Below are positions 16,177 through 24,996 of a stretch of 64,000 nucleotides of DNA, piece after piece. The notes under the pieces were generated by a model that worked only from the letters and a program-made list of their open reading frames with translations, did not search any database and was not told where the DNA came from. Origin of the DNA: Micromonospora chokoriensis (GTDB taxonomy: Bacteria; Actinomycetota; Actinomycetes; Mycobacteriales; Micromonosporaceae). Positions within the stretch are counted from its first letter, which is position 1. Each line of letters opens with the position of its first letter. The translations under genes were made by a program, and so were the position numbers. The stretch lies in the NCBI RefSeq assembly GCF_000718555.1, contig NZ_JOAN01000017.1, forward strand, positions 1-64,000, written 5' to 3'.

Positions 16177-17193
16177 CTACGCGGCAATGTCCCGATTACT
16201 AGCGATCCACGCATCTATCTGCGCCCACCAGTCGAAGAGCCAGTCGATGCGCTGCTGCCGTCCGGTCGGCACGTCCTCCGGCGACACCGACCAGAACCGC
16301 ATCACGATCCGCTTGTCCATCGGCAGCTCCCGCCACACGTCGGCGACGGTGAGCATCCGGTCCAGCCCGGTGTGGGCGACGAAGATGACCCCGGCGTCCG
16401 GGGCGGCATCCAGCGCGGCGAGCATCCCGCCGGGCTGCGGGGCGAGCACGTGGCGCATCCGCTCGGCGCGCAGGGCCATCCGTTCCAGGCCGAGGGAACG
16501 CAGCCGGGCGATGGCGCGCAGCCGTCGGTTGGGGGTGAAGTTGCCCCCCTCCGGGAAGATCACGAACGCGTCGTTGTCGTCCAGGCCGTTGGCCAGGTGC
16601 CCGACCTGGCGCACCGTCTCCTCGCCGCGCTCCGGGGTCGGCGCGATGAACCGGTTGGGCAGCCGGTTGAGCAGCACGTCGATCGCCGGATCCCACTGGA
16701 GGCTGTCCTTGAGGACGATCCGGGGCTCCCGGTGGAACCAGTTGACCAACCCGTGGATCAGGATGAACGAGTCGCCCGGCCCGGCGTGCCGGCAGAGCAC
16801 CAGCTCGGGCCGGCCGGGCAGGGCGGTGTCCGGGTCGGTGCCGACCACGTCGATGCTCAACCGCAGTGTCCAGCGTGCCTGCCAGAACAGCACCCGCAGG
16901 AACCAGCCGGCCAGCATGTAGTGCGCGCGCTGAAACGCCGGAGACCGGGCTCGCCAGCCGAAGCCGGAGGCGACCCAGAGCACGAAGAGCGCGAGCAGCG
17001 CGGCCGCGTCCCAGACCAGGTAGAAGCAGCCGATCCAGAGCAGCCGCAGCGGGCGTAACCGACCCGGGACCAGCGGGGACGCGGCTGCGGCGAGCAGCGC
17101 CCAGACCGGCAACGTGGTGACCACGAGGAAGGCCAGCAGCACGACGGTGGGGGCGATCAACAGCCGGCGCAGCCACCGGGGAGGCAGCGGCAT
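16177..17193 (-). CDS. Lysophospholipid acyltransferase (PlsC-like) membrane protein
   Basis: A 338-residue membrane acyltransferase. Two to three transmembrane helices occupy residues about 12-35 and 48-72. The catalytic HX4D motif is seen as RHAGPGDS, and the later FPEGGNF matches the acceptor-binding block of glycerophosphate acyltransferases. It should acylate a lysolipid on the cytoplasmic face. Start ATG 17193 shares one base with the stop of the patatin gene (TGATG), so translation is coupled. A phospholipase followed directly by an acyltransferase suggests a deacylation-reacylation (lipid remodelling) pair; that link is inference. Confidence 0.83.
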   Translation of the reverse strand: MPLPPRWLRRLLIAPTVVLLAFLVVTTLPVWALLAAAASPLVPGRLRPLRLLWIGCFYLVWDAAALLALFVLWVASGFGWRARSPAFQRAHYMLAGWFLRVLFWQARWTLRLSIDVVGTDPDTALPGRPELVLCRHAGPGDSFILIHGLVNWFHREPRIVLKDSLQWDPAIDVLLNRLPNRFIAPTPERGEETVRQVGHLANGLDDNDAFVIFPEGGNFTPNRRLRAIARLRSLGLERMALRAERMRHVLAPQPGGMLAALDAAPDAGVIFVAHTGLDRMLTVADVWRELPMDKRIVMRFWSVSPEDVPTGRQQRIDWLFDWWAQIDAWIASNRDIAA

Positions 17194-18026
17194 CACTGCT
17201 CCAGGTGGGTGGCGAGGTAGCGCCGGGAGGCGGTGTACGCCCGGCTGATCCGCCGTCCCACCGCCGCCATGTCCCGGTACGCCCACGGCGTGTCGTCCCG
17301 TGGGTCGAGCCCGCCGGTCGGCAGGACGTGCACCTCCACCCCCTCGGGCAGGGCCGCCATCTCCCGGAAGAAGCGGTGCCGGCGGGAGATCTCAAACGCG
17401 ACCTGCGCGATCTCCCATGGCCGGCGAGGCGGGGTCAACTCCCGTTCGATCCGACCCACCTGGAGGACGTAGATCCGACGGGCGCCGACGGCCACCGCCT
17501 CGCCGATCGGGATGGAGTTGACGATCCCACCGTCCACGTAGTGCGCGCCGTTGATCTCCATTGGCGGCAGCAGACCCGGCACCGACGCCGACGCCATGAC
17601 CGCCGGCACCACCGGTCCGCTGTCGAACCAGTGCTCGGCGGCCCGCTCGATGTGGGCGGCGCAGCAACGGAACGGCACCCGCAGATCGGCGAAGGTGGTC
17701 TCCACCCCCAGCTCGTTCTCCAGCAGGCGGCGCAGCGGCCGGGGTGAGTGCAGGTGGGTGCGGGCCGCGAAGCGGCGTAGCTGCCGGGCGACCGAGTCGC
17801 CGTACACCTCGCTCGCCTCCGGCGAGGCCCAGAGCCGGACCAGCCGGTCGGTCACCGCCTCCGACGGGTCGGCGGCGACCAGCGCGCCGTTCACCGCGCC
17901 GATCGAGGTGCCGAGCACCATGTCGGGTTGGATGCCGGCGCGGAACAGCGCGCGCAACATGCCGACCTCGACCGCGCCGAGCACTCCCCCGCCGCCGAGC
18001 ACGAACGCCACCGGTCCCGCCGCCAT
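17193..18026 (-). CDS. Patatin-like phospholipase
   Basis: A 277-residue serine lipase of the patatin/RssA group. The oxyanion loop GGGGVLGAVEVG (11-22), nucleophile elbow GTSIG with Ser41, and catalytic Asp165 in DGGIVN form the Ser-Asp dyad. ATG 18026 starts right at the first strand and is preceded by an AGGATGAGGA site; a longer frame upstream is Cys/Pro-rich and unlikely to be translated. It would hydrolyse acyl chains of membrane lipids in the cytoplasm. Its gene is coupled to the acyltransferase gene downstream and is divergent from the Ser/Thr kinase. Confidence 0.88.
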   Translation of the reverse strand: MAAGPVAFVLGGGGVLGAVEVGMLRALFRAGIQPDMVLGTSIGAVNGALVAADPSEAVTDRLVRLWASPEASEVYGDSVARQLRRFAARTHLHSPRPLRRLLENELGVETTFADLRVPFRCCAAHIERAAEHWFDSGPVVPAVMASASVPGLLPPMEINGAHYVDGGIVNSIPIGEAVAVGARRIYVLQVGRIERELTPPRRPWEIAQVAFEISRRHRFFREMAALPEGVEVHVLPTGGLDPRDDTPWAYRDMAAVGRRISRAYTASRRYLATHLEQ

Positions 18027-18190
18027 GTCCTCATCCTGGCACGGGCCCGCCGCCGGTCGGCAGGACGCGGTCGACCGGCGGTCAGCGCACGGCAGGCACC
18101 GCCCGCCGCTGGCCGGTGGCGGCGACGTTGACAGGCAGGACACATTCGCGCAACCTGATACCGCTCCCACCCCTGAGGCAGGTGCGATCC

Positions 18191-19687
18191 GTGAAGGCAG
18201 CGCTGCATCCGGGCCGATTGTTGGCCCGCAGATACCGACTTCTGGACCAGATCGGTGCCGGTGGCATGTCGGTCATCTGGCGGGCCCGCGACGAGGTGCT
18301 GGACCGGGTCGTCGCGCTCAAGGTGCTCGCCCCGTCGCTGGCCGCCGACGCGCGATTCCGGGGCATGGTGCGCGAGGAGGCACGGGCCGCCGCCCAGTTG
18401 GTGCACCCGCACCTGACTTCTGTGCACGACTACGGCGAGACGGTCGACCCGGACGGCTCGATCACCTCGTTCGTGGTGATGGAGTTGCTCAACGGCGAGG
18501 AGCTGAAGCTGCGGCTCACCGAGGGTCCGTTGCCGTGGCCCGAGGCGGTCCAGGTAGGCGCGCAGGTCGCGGAGGCGCTGGCCGCCGCGCACCGGCTCGG
18601 CATCGTGCACCGGGACATCACCCCGGCCAACGTGATGATGACCGGCACCGGCGTCAAGGTGCTCGACTTCGGCATCGCGACCCGGATCGGCGCGCCCGAC
18701 GAGGACGAGGACGGCGACACCTTTGGCACCCCGGCGTACGTGGCCCCGGAACGCCTCGACGGTGCGCCGGCCCAGCCATCCACCGACGTGTACTCGCTCG
18801 GCGTACTGCTGCACGAGGCGCTCACCGGCCGGGTCCCGTACCCGGCGGACACCTGGGAGCAGCTCAGCGCCGCGCTGGCCAGTGGGCCGCCGCCGACGCT
18901 TGCCGACCTACCCGACCTGCCCCCGACGGTGGCCCAGATCTGCCTGCGCAGCCTGGCCCGGAACCCAGCCGACCGGCCGACCGCCCGGCAGGTCGCCACG
19001 GCGCTGCGCGACCACTCGCTGCCGGCCAATCCCCCGACCGCGACCATCCGGGTGCCCACCCAGCCACTGCCACCGCAGTCACCCGCCATCGCAACGGCGA
19101 GCGTCCCGACGGCGGCCCCGGCGACGGCGGACGGCAGGACGACAGGCGACGCGTTGGCGGCCGGGTCGCTCTGGTCCCGGCGGCGGCTGGCGTTGCTGCT
19201 GGTGCTGGTGCTGGCCGTCGGGGTGACGCTGGCCGGGGTGGCCCTGCTGCCCGAACAACAGCCGACACGCCGGGCGCAGCCCTCGGTTGCTCCGGTGACG
19301 ACCCCGCCGACCGACCCGCCGACCCCCACGCCGACCGACCCGCCGGCCCCCACCTCGGCCGCGCCGACCGCGGCACCGTCGAGGAAGCCGACCACCGCCG
19401 TGCCCGGATCGAACGCGGGCACGCTGAGCGAGGCCGCAAACCGGGTCGACGGGCTGATCGGCGCCGGGCTGAGCGCCGGGGAGATCCGTGACGACGTGGC
19501 CCTCGACCTGCGCAACGAGCTGCGCAACCTGACCGTGGCGGTCAGCTCCGGCCGCGAAGAGCTGGCGCCACCGGTGGCCCGGCTGCGCAACAAGGTCACC
19601 GTCCGCCTCGGTGAGGGCGGCATCAGTCCGGCGTACGCGTCACGGCTCGACGCCGCCATCGCCGAGCTGAACGCGGCCGGGGTCTGA
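18191..19687 (+). CDS. Transmembrane Ser/Thr protein kinase (PASTA-less) with variant catalytic loop
   Basis: A 498-residue receptor-type kinase. Kinase domain about 15-275: glycine loop IGAGGMSVIW, Lys44 in ALKVL, catalytic loop HRDITPAN (140-147), DFG 159-161 and APE in YVAPERL. The Lys usually two residues after the HRD Asp is Thr144. A Pro/Thr-rich juxtamembrane linker leads to one transmembrane helix (about 332-353), then a second Pro/Thr linker and an ~80-residue helical extracellular domain (about 415-498) in place of PASTA repeats. GTG 18191 begins at the family start with an AGG-rich site upstream. It may phosphorylate FHA-binding partners such as the protein at 9301-10455. Whether the Thr variant is fully active is open. 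Confidence 0.85.
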   Translation: MKAALHPGRLLARRYRLLDQIGAGGMSVIWRARDEVLDRVVALKVLAPSLAADARFRGMVREEARAAAQLVHPHLTSVHDYGETVDPDGSITSFVVMELLNGEELKLRLTEGPLPWPEAVQVGAQVAEALAAAHRLGIVHRDITPANVMMTGTGVKVLDFGIATRIGAPDEDEDGDTFGTPAYVAPERLDGAPAQPSTDVYSLGVLLHEALTGRVPYPADTWEQLSAALASGPPPTLADLPDLPPTVAQICLRSLARNPADRPTARQVATALRDHSLPANPPTATIRVPTQPLPPQSPAIATASVPTAAPATADGRTTGDALAAGSLWSRRRLALLLVLVLAVGVTLAGVALLPEQQPTRRAQPSVAPVTTPPTDPPTPTPTDPPAPTSAAPTAAPSRKPTTAVPGSNAGTLSEAANRVDGLIGAGLSAGEIRDDVALDLRNELRNLTVAVSSGREELAPPVARLRNKVTVRLGEGGISPAYASRLDAAIAELNAAGV

Positions 19688-19716
19688 GCCGGCGGCACCC
19701 GGACGGGCGGGGTGGG

Positions 19717-20829
19717 TCAGCGCACCGGCACCCGGGCCGAGGCACGGACGTCGTGCCGGCCGAGAGCGAAGCGCCGATAGACCTCCGCATAGCCGTACGC
19801 CATCCGCTCGACCGAGAAGTTCTGGGCGACGTGCGCCACGCAGTCCGCCGGGTCGAGCCGCTCCGCCGCGAACAACGCGGCGGGTATCTCCTCCGGCCGC
19901 TCGACGACGAGCCCGGTCAGCCCCGGCCGAACCAACTCCGGCACCGCACCCCGGTTGAGCGCGACCACGGGTGTCCCGGTCGCCATCGCCTCCAGCATCA
20001 CCATGCCGAAGGGCTCGTCCCACTGGATCGGCATGATCAGGCAACGGGCGTCGACGAGCATCCGCAGCGTCGCCGCGCGGTCCGCGTTGAGGACGACTGT
20101 CACATCCTCGTCGATCAGCGGCGCGACCACCTGCTCGTAGTAGCGGCGCTCGGCCGGCTCGTTGCACTTGCCGGCCAGCAGCAGAGGCAAGCCGGCCGCC
20201 CGGCACGCCCGGATGGCGGTGTCCGGGCCCTTGTCCGGGCTGAACCGTGCCAGCCACAACACCGGGCCTGCACCAGGCGCGTTCTTGCGCGGGAGGCCAC
20301 GGATGTCCAGCGCGTTGTGCACAGTGCCGGCCCAGGGCAGGGTCGGGTTCAGTCGACGCTGGGCGTGCGAGATCGCCACCAGGGCGACTCCCGAGTCGAT
20401 GTCGCTCAGCACATCGCCGTACTCCCCGACGGGGTTTCCATGCACGGTCGCGACCGTCGGCACGGCCCGGCGGCCGGCGACCAGCGGGCCGATCGTGGTG
20501 TGGTCGTGGATCACGTCGAAGTCGGCCGCCGTGATCAGCCGATTCACCCGGGCCAGGTGAGCCAGCTCGGGCAGTGACTCACCGAGCCGCTCGTACTGGA
20601 CCTCGGCGACGGTGGAGACGAAACCGTCGGCCGCCGTGCCGTGGTCACCGCCGGCCCCGAACAGGGTCACCGCGTGCCCCTGGTCGGTGAGCGCGTCCAC
20701 CAGGGCGGCGACGACCTGCTCAAGGCCGCCGTAGCCGGGTGGCGGTACGGACAACCAGGGCGGAACCACCATCGCGATGCGCAGCGACCGCTCACCCGGG
20801 CGGCCCGCAGGCGAGTGGTTCACGGCCAC
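19717..20829 (-). CDS. Family 4 glycosyltransferase
   Basis: A 370-residue GT-B fold glycosyltransferase. The N-terminal Gly-rich acceptor loop is in PPPGYGGLEQVV; the nucleotide-sugar half has VLWLARFSPDKGPDTAI, LLLAGKC and the GT4 E-x7-E motif in EPFGMVMLEAMATGTPVV. Start: GTG 20829 follows GGGGAGGA, with a second in-frame GTG at 20823. It transfers a sugar from an NDP donor to an unknown acceptor, probably for cell-surface or metabolite glycosylation. It stands alone, so substrate cannot be inferred from neighbours. Confidence 0.87.
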   Translation of the reverse strand: MAVNHSPAGRPGERSLRIAMVVPPWLSVPPPGYGGLEQVVAALVDALTDQGHAVTLFGAGGDHGTAADGFVSTVAEVQYERLGESLPELAHLARVNRLITAADFDVIHDHTTIGPLVAGRRAVPTVATVHGNPVGEYGDVLSDIDSGVALVAISHAQRRLNPTLPWAGTVHNALDIRGLPRKNAPGAGPVLWLARFSPDKGPDTAIRACRAAGLPLLLAGKCNEPAERRYYEQVVAPLIDEDVTVVLNADRAATLRMLVDARCLIMPIQWDEPFGMVMLEAMATGTPVVALNRGAVPELVRPGLTGLVVERPEEIPAALFAAERLDPADCVAHVAQNFSVERMAYGYAEVYRRFALGRHDVRASARVPVR

Positions 20830-20929
20830 GAGTCCTCCCCGTTGATCCCCGGTGCGGCGGCACCGCCGGTCGAGACGGTCGGCGGCGGTTTCCCAGTGAC
20901 GTCCCGGGTAAACCGGACAACGCGGACGA

Positions 20930-21601
20930 TCACCCGCCCACCAGGAGTTGGTCGTGCACCACCCGCACCCCCGGCGCGGACCAGGCCACCCGCTCGACCT
21001 GGTCGCGTTCCCACCAGGAACGGACCACCCCGGCGAGGACCAGTGTGTCGCCGTCCACCTCGACACTCACCCGCTCGCCGCCGAGGGTGCGCAGCAGCGC
21101 CCGCTGGACGTCCCGACGCAGCCGCTCGGCGACCGGTGGCGCCACGGGTCGTACCTCAATCAGGTTGGTGATCCCCCGTACGCCGTCGAGTCGGCGCACC
21201 TCGCCCTCGGCGGCCCGCCGTTGCCACCCGAACTCGACCTCACCCCGAAGCATCAGCCAGCCGTTGGCCACTGTCACGTCCAGCCGTTCGGCGGGCACGA
21301 AGCTGTCCCACTCCAAGGCGCGGGTGGCGGCGATGGCGATCTCGGCGTCGGTACGCCCCGGAGTGCCGGGCAGCCGCACCTCGATCTCGTCGGCCACCGC
21401 CCGTACGCCGCGAACCCGCTGTGCGCACCGCGTCGCGGCCCAGCCACGAGCGGCACCGTCCACGAAGCCGGTCAGGGTGACCACGCCCTGGTCGACGGCC
21501 ACCCCGATCTCGTTCGGTTGCACCTGGGCGTCCCAGGCCAACTCCGCCAGGACGTCGCGTTGGATCCGCTGGTCGTCGCGGACACCCACCACCTCGGTCA
21601 T
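20930..21601 (-). CDS. Protein with three BON domains
   Basis: A 223-residue protein made of three consecutive BON repeats (about 5-75, 80-150 and 155-223). Each shows the same pattern: an amphipathic helix with Asp/Glu, then VxVxxGxVTLxGxV and a helix ending in V-G-V. Examples are GVVTLTGFVD, GWLMLRGEVE and DTLVLAGVVR. There is no signal peptide, so it is probably cytoplasmic, unlike OsmY. BON domains bind phospholipid or small hydrophobic ligands and often appear in stress-responsive proteins. The ATG at 21601 is clear. Exact role unknown. Confidence 0.85.
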   Translation of the reverse strand: MTEVVGVRDDQRIQRDVLAELAWDAQVQPNEIGVAVDQGVVTLTGFVDGAARGWAATRCAQRVRGVRAVADEIEVRLPGTPGRTDAEIAIAATRALEWDSFVPAERLDVTVANGWLMLRGEVEFGWQRRAAEGEVRRLDGVRGITNLIEVRPVAPPVAERLRRDVQRALLRTLGGERVSVEVDGDTLVLAGVVRSWWERDQVERVAWSAPGVRVVHDQLLVGG

Positions 21602-21664
21602 GGCACCTCACCCCCGGTCATAGGCCGCCGAGACTCGTCCACCGAACCTGCCGGGCAGACGGGT

Positions 21665-21699
21665 GACGGCGGTTCACCCGATTCGGGTGAACCGCCGTC
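21665..21699. terminator. Hairpin downstream of htrA-like gene
   Basis: Perfect 16-base arms (GACGGCGGTTCACCCG and its complement) close an ATT triloop. Followed on the plus side by CGGGCGGAAAAG. It lies between htrA (ending 21788) and the BON gene start (21601), so it would stop readthrough from htrA. Confidence 0.75.
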
Positions 21700-21713
21700 C
21701 GGGCGGAAAAGAA

Positions 21714-21758
21714 GCGGCGGGTGACGGAGCCGACCCCCTCGGCCCCGCCACCCGCCGC
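21714..21758. terminator. Second hairpin downstream of htrA-like gene
   Basis: Perfect 10-base arms GCGGCGGGTG and CACCCGCCGC with a 25-base GC-rich loop, 30 bases after the protease stop codon. It is the first structure the htrA transcript would meet, ahead of the hairpin at 21665-21699. Confidence 0.6.
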
Positions 21759-21787
21759 CAGAGGGAGGAAGCAGGTTCAGTTGGTGA

Positions 21788-23374
21788 TCAGGACGTCTCG
21801 GCGAGCGTCACGGTCGCCGTCTTCTCGACCCCGTTGCGCTTGAACTGCACCTCGACCCGGTCGCCGACCTTGCCGGCCTGCACCGCGCCGACCAGGTCGT
21901 CCGAGTCGTTCACCGGCTTGTCGCCGAACCGGGTGACGACGTCGCCGCGCTGCAGACCGGCCTTCTCCGCCGGGCTGCCCGCGACGATCGACGCGACGAA
22001 CGCACCGCCGCCCTCGGCCTGGTTGACGCCGACGCCGAGCGACGGGTGGCTGACCTTCTCGCCGCGCTGGAGCTTGCCCGCGACGTCCTTGGCCTTGTTG
22101 CTGGGGATGGCGAACCCGACGCCGATGTTGCCGGTGCTCTGCCCGGAGGTCGCGATGGCGGTGTTGACGCCGATCACCTCGCCCCGGGTGTTGACCAGCG
22201 CGCCACCGGAGTTGCCGGGGTTGATCGGCGCGTCCGTCTGGAGCAGGCCGGAGATCGAGCTGACCGGCTGGCTCTGCTGGGTCGGGTCCTGCTGCTGGCC
22301 CTCGCCGCCGGCCCGGATGGTGCGGTCCCGAGCGCTGAGGATGCCCGAGGTAACCGAACCCTGCAGGCCGAGCGGGCTGCCCAGGGCGAGCACCTGGTCA
22401 CCGACCTGCATGGCGTCGCTGTCGCCGAACTTGGCCGCCTTGAGGTTGCTGACCCCGGTGGCCTGCACAACGGCCAGGTCGGTCTTCGGGTCGGTGCCGA
22501 TGACCTTCCCGTTGGCCTTCTTGCCATCGGCGAAGATCACCTGCACGGCACCGCCGGTGGCGGACGCGACCACGTGGTTGTTGGTCAGCACGTACCCGTC
22601 GGCGCTGAGCACCACGCCGGAGCCCTCGCCGCTGTCGGTGGTGATCGAGACGACGCTGTCCTGCACGGACGCGGCGATCTTCGGCAGGTCCGCGCCGTTG
22701 ATCACCGGGGCCGCAGTGTAGGTGCGGGTGATACCGCCGCCGTCGCCATCGAGGGCGAGCGCGAGCGCCCCACCGGCCACGCCGGAGCCGAGCATCAGGG
22801 CGAACACCGCGACGCCCGCGCCGGCGAACTTGGCAATCCGACCCGGCCGGGGTCCGCTGCCGGGCGGCGCGACCTGCGGGCCCCACGGCGGGACCGGCTG
22901 GCCCGGGTGCTGCCCGGGGTGCTGGGCGTGCTGGCCCGGGTGCTGCTGGTGCTGGCCGGGGTGCTGGGCGTGCTGACCTGGGTGCTGCTGGTGCTGGCCG
23001 TACGCCATGCCCGGCTGGCCCCCGCCGGCCCAGCCGGACTGCTGGCCCGCGTACCAGGGGGCACCGGGGTAGTGACCGGCGGCCGGCTGTGGGTAGCCGG
23101 GCTGGCCGGGCGCCGGGTAGCCGGAGACCGGGTACGGCGGCGCGGAGGGAGTGGCCTGGGTGGCCTCAGTGGCCTGGGTGGCCTCAGTGGCCTGGGTGGC
23201 GGCCGGGGGCTCGTAGCCGGTCGGCGGCTCGTACCCGGTCGGCTGGACCGATACGGGAGTGGTCGGGGAGTCGGACTGCACGCGCTCGTCGCGCGGCAGC
23301 TCGGCGGTGGGGTGCGACGGCTCGGCGTCGGTGGGGGCCGGCCGGCGCTGCGGGTCGGACTCGAACTCGGTCAT
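21788..23374 (-). CDS. HtrA/DegP-type membrane serine protease with PDZ domain
   Basis: A 528-residue surface protease. Residues 1-178 are a cytoplasmic low-complexity region: Thr/Glu repeats (ATQATE type, about 59-75) and a His/Gln/Pro tract (HPGQ units, about 127-160). One transmembrane helix (about 180-208) anchors an extracellular trypsin-like domain with His267 (TNNHVV), Asp299 (TDLAVV) and Ser389 (GNSGGAL), then a C-terminal PDZ domain (about 445-525). All catalytic residues are intact. It degrades or refolds damaged envelope proteins. The two-component system genes lie directly upstream on the same strand, as with other actinobacterial HtrA loci, and probably regulate it under envelope stress. 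Confidence 0.92.
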   Translation of the reverse strand: MTEFESDPQRRPAPTDAEPSHPTAELPRDERVQSDSPTTPVSVQPTGYEPPTGYEPPAATQATEATQATEATQATPSAPPYPVSGYPAPGQPGYPQPAAGHYPGAPWYAGQQSGWAGGGQPGMAYGQHQQHPGQHAQHPGQHQQHPGQHAQHPGQHPGQPVPPWGPQVAPPGSGPRPGRIAKFAGAGVAVFALMLGSGVAGGALALALDGDGGGITRTYTAAPVINGADLPKIAASVQDSVVSITTDSGEGSGVVLSADGYVLTNNHVVASATGGAVQVIFADGKKANGKVIGTDPKTDLAVVQATGVSNLKAAKFGDSDAMQVGDQVLALGSPLGLQGSVTSGILSARDRTIRAGGEGQQQDPTQQSQPVSSISGLLQTDAPINPGNSGGALVNTRGEVIGVNTAIATSGQSTGNIGVGFAIPSNKAKDVAGKLQRGEKVSHPSLGVGVNQAEGGGAFVASIVAGSPAEKAGLQRGDVVTRFGDKPVNDSDDLVGAVQAGKVGDRVEVQFKRNGVEKTATVTLAETS

Positions 23375-23436
23375 GGCACTACCTTCTCCCCCCGCACTGC
23401 AACGAAGCTGGAACCGGCCTGGAAGTTGGCTGAAAG

Positions 23437-24996
23437 TCACTCGCCCGCGTCGACCTGTGGCAGCAGCGGCAGCCGGACCCGGAAGGTGGCCCCACCACCG
23501 GGCGTCTCGGCCACCTCGACCGAGCCGTGGTGGGCGGCGACAAGCGCCGCCACGATGGCCAGGCCGAGGCCGGTGCTGGTGTTGCCGGAGGCCCGTCGGG
23601 TACGTGCCGCGTCGGCTCGGTAGAACCGCTCGAAGACCCGTTCCGCCTGCTGAGGTGTGAGGCCCGGGCCGGTGTCGGCCACCTCCACGACGGCGAAGCC
23701 ACCCGGTTCGGCACGCAACCGGACCCGGATCTCGGCCTCCGGTGGGGTGTGGGTCAGGGCGTTGGTGACCAGGTTGCCAATCACCTGACGCAGCCGCGCG
23801 TCGTCGGCGGAGACGACGAGCGGGCCCGATTCGGGCTCGATCTCCAGCTCGATCCGCCGCTCCGGTGCCATCGCGCGGGCGGCGTGCACGGCGTCGGAGG
23901 CGAGCACCGGCAGCTCCACCGGAGTCAGCGAGAGCGGCCGTTCCATGTCCAGCCGGGCGAGCAGCAGCAGGTCCTCCACCAGCAGGCCCATCCGGGCCGC
24001 CTCGTCCTCGATCCGGCGCAGCAGGCCGGCGGTCTGCTCCGGCGCACTGGCGGCACCCTGCCGGTACAGCTCGGCGAAACCACGGATGGTGGTCAGCGGC
24101 GTACGCAGCTCGTGCGAGGCATCGGCGACGAACTGCCGCATCCGCTCCTCCGAGCGGATGGCCCGCGCCTCGGACGCCTGAGCGGCGGCGGCGGCATCCC
24201 GGGCGGCGCTCTCCGCCCAACGCGCCGAGGTCTCCGAGGCGGCTCGGGCGGTGAACGCCGCCTCGATCTGGGTGAGCATCGCGTTCAGCGCACGCGACAG
24301 CCGGCCCAGCTCCGAGGTGGGGTACTCCTGGCCCTCTTCCGGGTCGGGAACACGCCTGGTCAGGTCACCGCCGGCGATGGCGGCGGCGGTGCGTTCGATC
24401 TCGACGAGCGGCTTGAGGCTGGTCCGGACGATCCCCGCGCCAACCGAGGCCAGCATGATCAGCACCGACCCACCGACCAGCAGGTCGATCCAGGCCAACC
24501 GCTTCACCGCGAGGTCGACGTCGGTCAGGTGCTCGCCGATCGCCGCCATCTGGCCGTCGGGCCGCTCTATGTAGAACATCCGCCAGCGCACCGAACTGTC
24601 CCGGGCGCGAATGGTGCGGGGCTTGCCATCCTGGGCCTTCTCCTGGGCTTCGAACCCAGCCGCGTCGCTCGGCCACGGCGGCAGATCGGCCGTCCGGAAG
24701 CGGGACGTGTCGTACGCGAAGTCCCTCACCTTGCCGGTGGTCGGGCTGGTCAGCACGACCACGTAGTCGCTGGGCAGCGAGACGCCGTTCGACGACGGCA
24801 TGATGGACTGGATCCGGTCGGCCGACTCGCGCAGCTCAAGGTCGATCTGGTCGACCAGATAGTTGTGCAGGAAGTACGCGGTCGAGACGCTGATCACCAC
24901 CAGCGCGACGGAGACCAGCGCGAGCACCGAGGCGACCAGCTTCACCCGCAGTGGAACGCTGCGGACCCGTCCCTTCGCCTGCTGGACCGGGTTCAC
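23437..24996 (-). CDS. Sensor histidine kinase
   Basis: A 519-residue membrane sensor. Transmembrane helices at about 18-45 and 168-190 bracket an extracytoplasmic sensing region of ~120 residues. A HAMP domain follows (about 190-245), a helical linker rich in Ala/Glu, the DHp helix with phospho-acceptor His295 in ASHELRTP, and an ATPase domain with NALTHTP, DTGPGL and TGLGLAIV boxes. The GTG start overlaps the stop of the response regulator gene (GTGA), so the pair is co-translated. Position before htrA suggests control of envelope protein quality; signal unknown. Confidence 0.93.
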   Translation of the reverse strand: MNPVQQAKGRVRSVPLRVKLVASVLALVSVALVVISVSTAYFLHNYLVDQIDLELRESADRIQSIMPSSNGVSLPSDYVVVLTSPTTGKVRDFAYDTSRFRTADLPPWPSDAAGFEAQEKAQDGKPRTIRARDSSVRWRMFYIERPDGQMAAIGEHLTDVDLAVKRLAWIDLLVGGSVLIMLASVGAGIVRTSLKPLVEIERTAAAIAGGDLTRRVPDPEEGQEYPTSELGRLSRALNAMLTQIEAAFTARAASETSARWAESAARDAAAAAQASEARAIRSEERMRQFVADASHELRTPLTTIRGFAELYRQGAASAPEQTAGLLRRIEDEAARMGLLVEDLLLLARLDMERPLSLTPVELPVLASDAVHAARAMAPERRIELEIEPESGPLVVSADDARLRQVIGNLVTNALTHTPPEAEIRVRLRAEPGGFAVVEVADTGPGLTPQQAERVFERFYRADAARTRRASGNTSTGLGLAIVAALVAAHHGSVEVAETPGGGATFRVRLPLLPQVDAGE

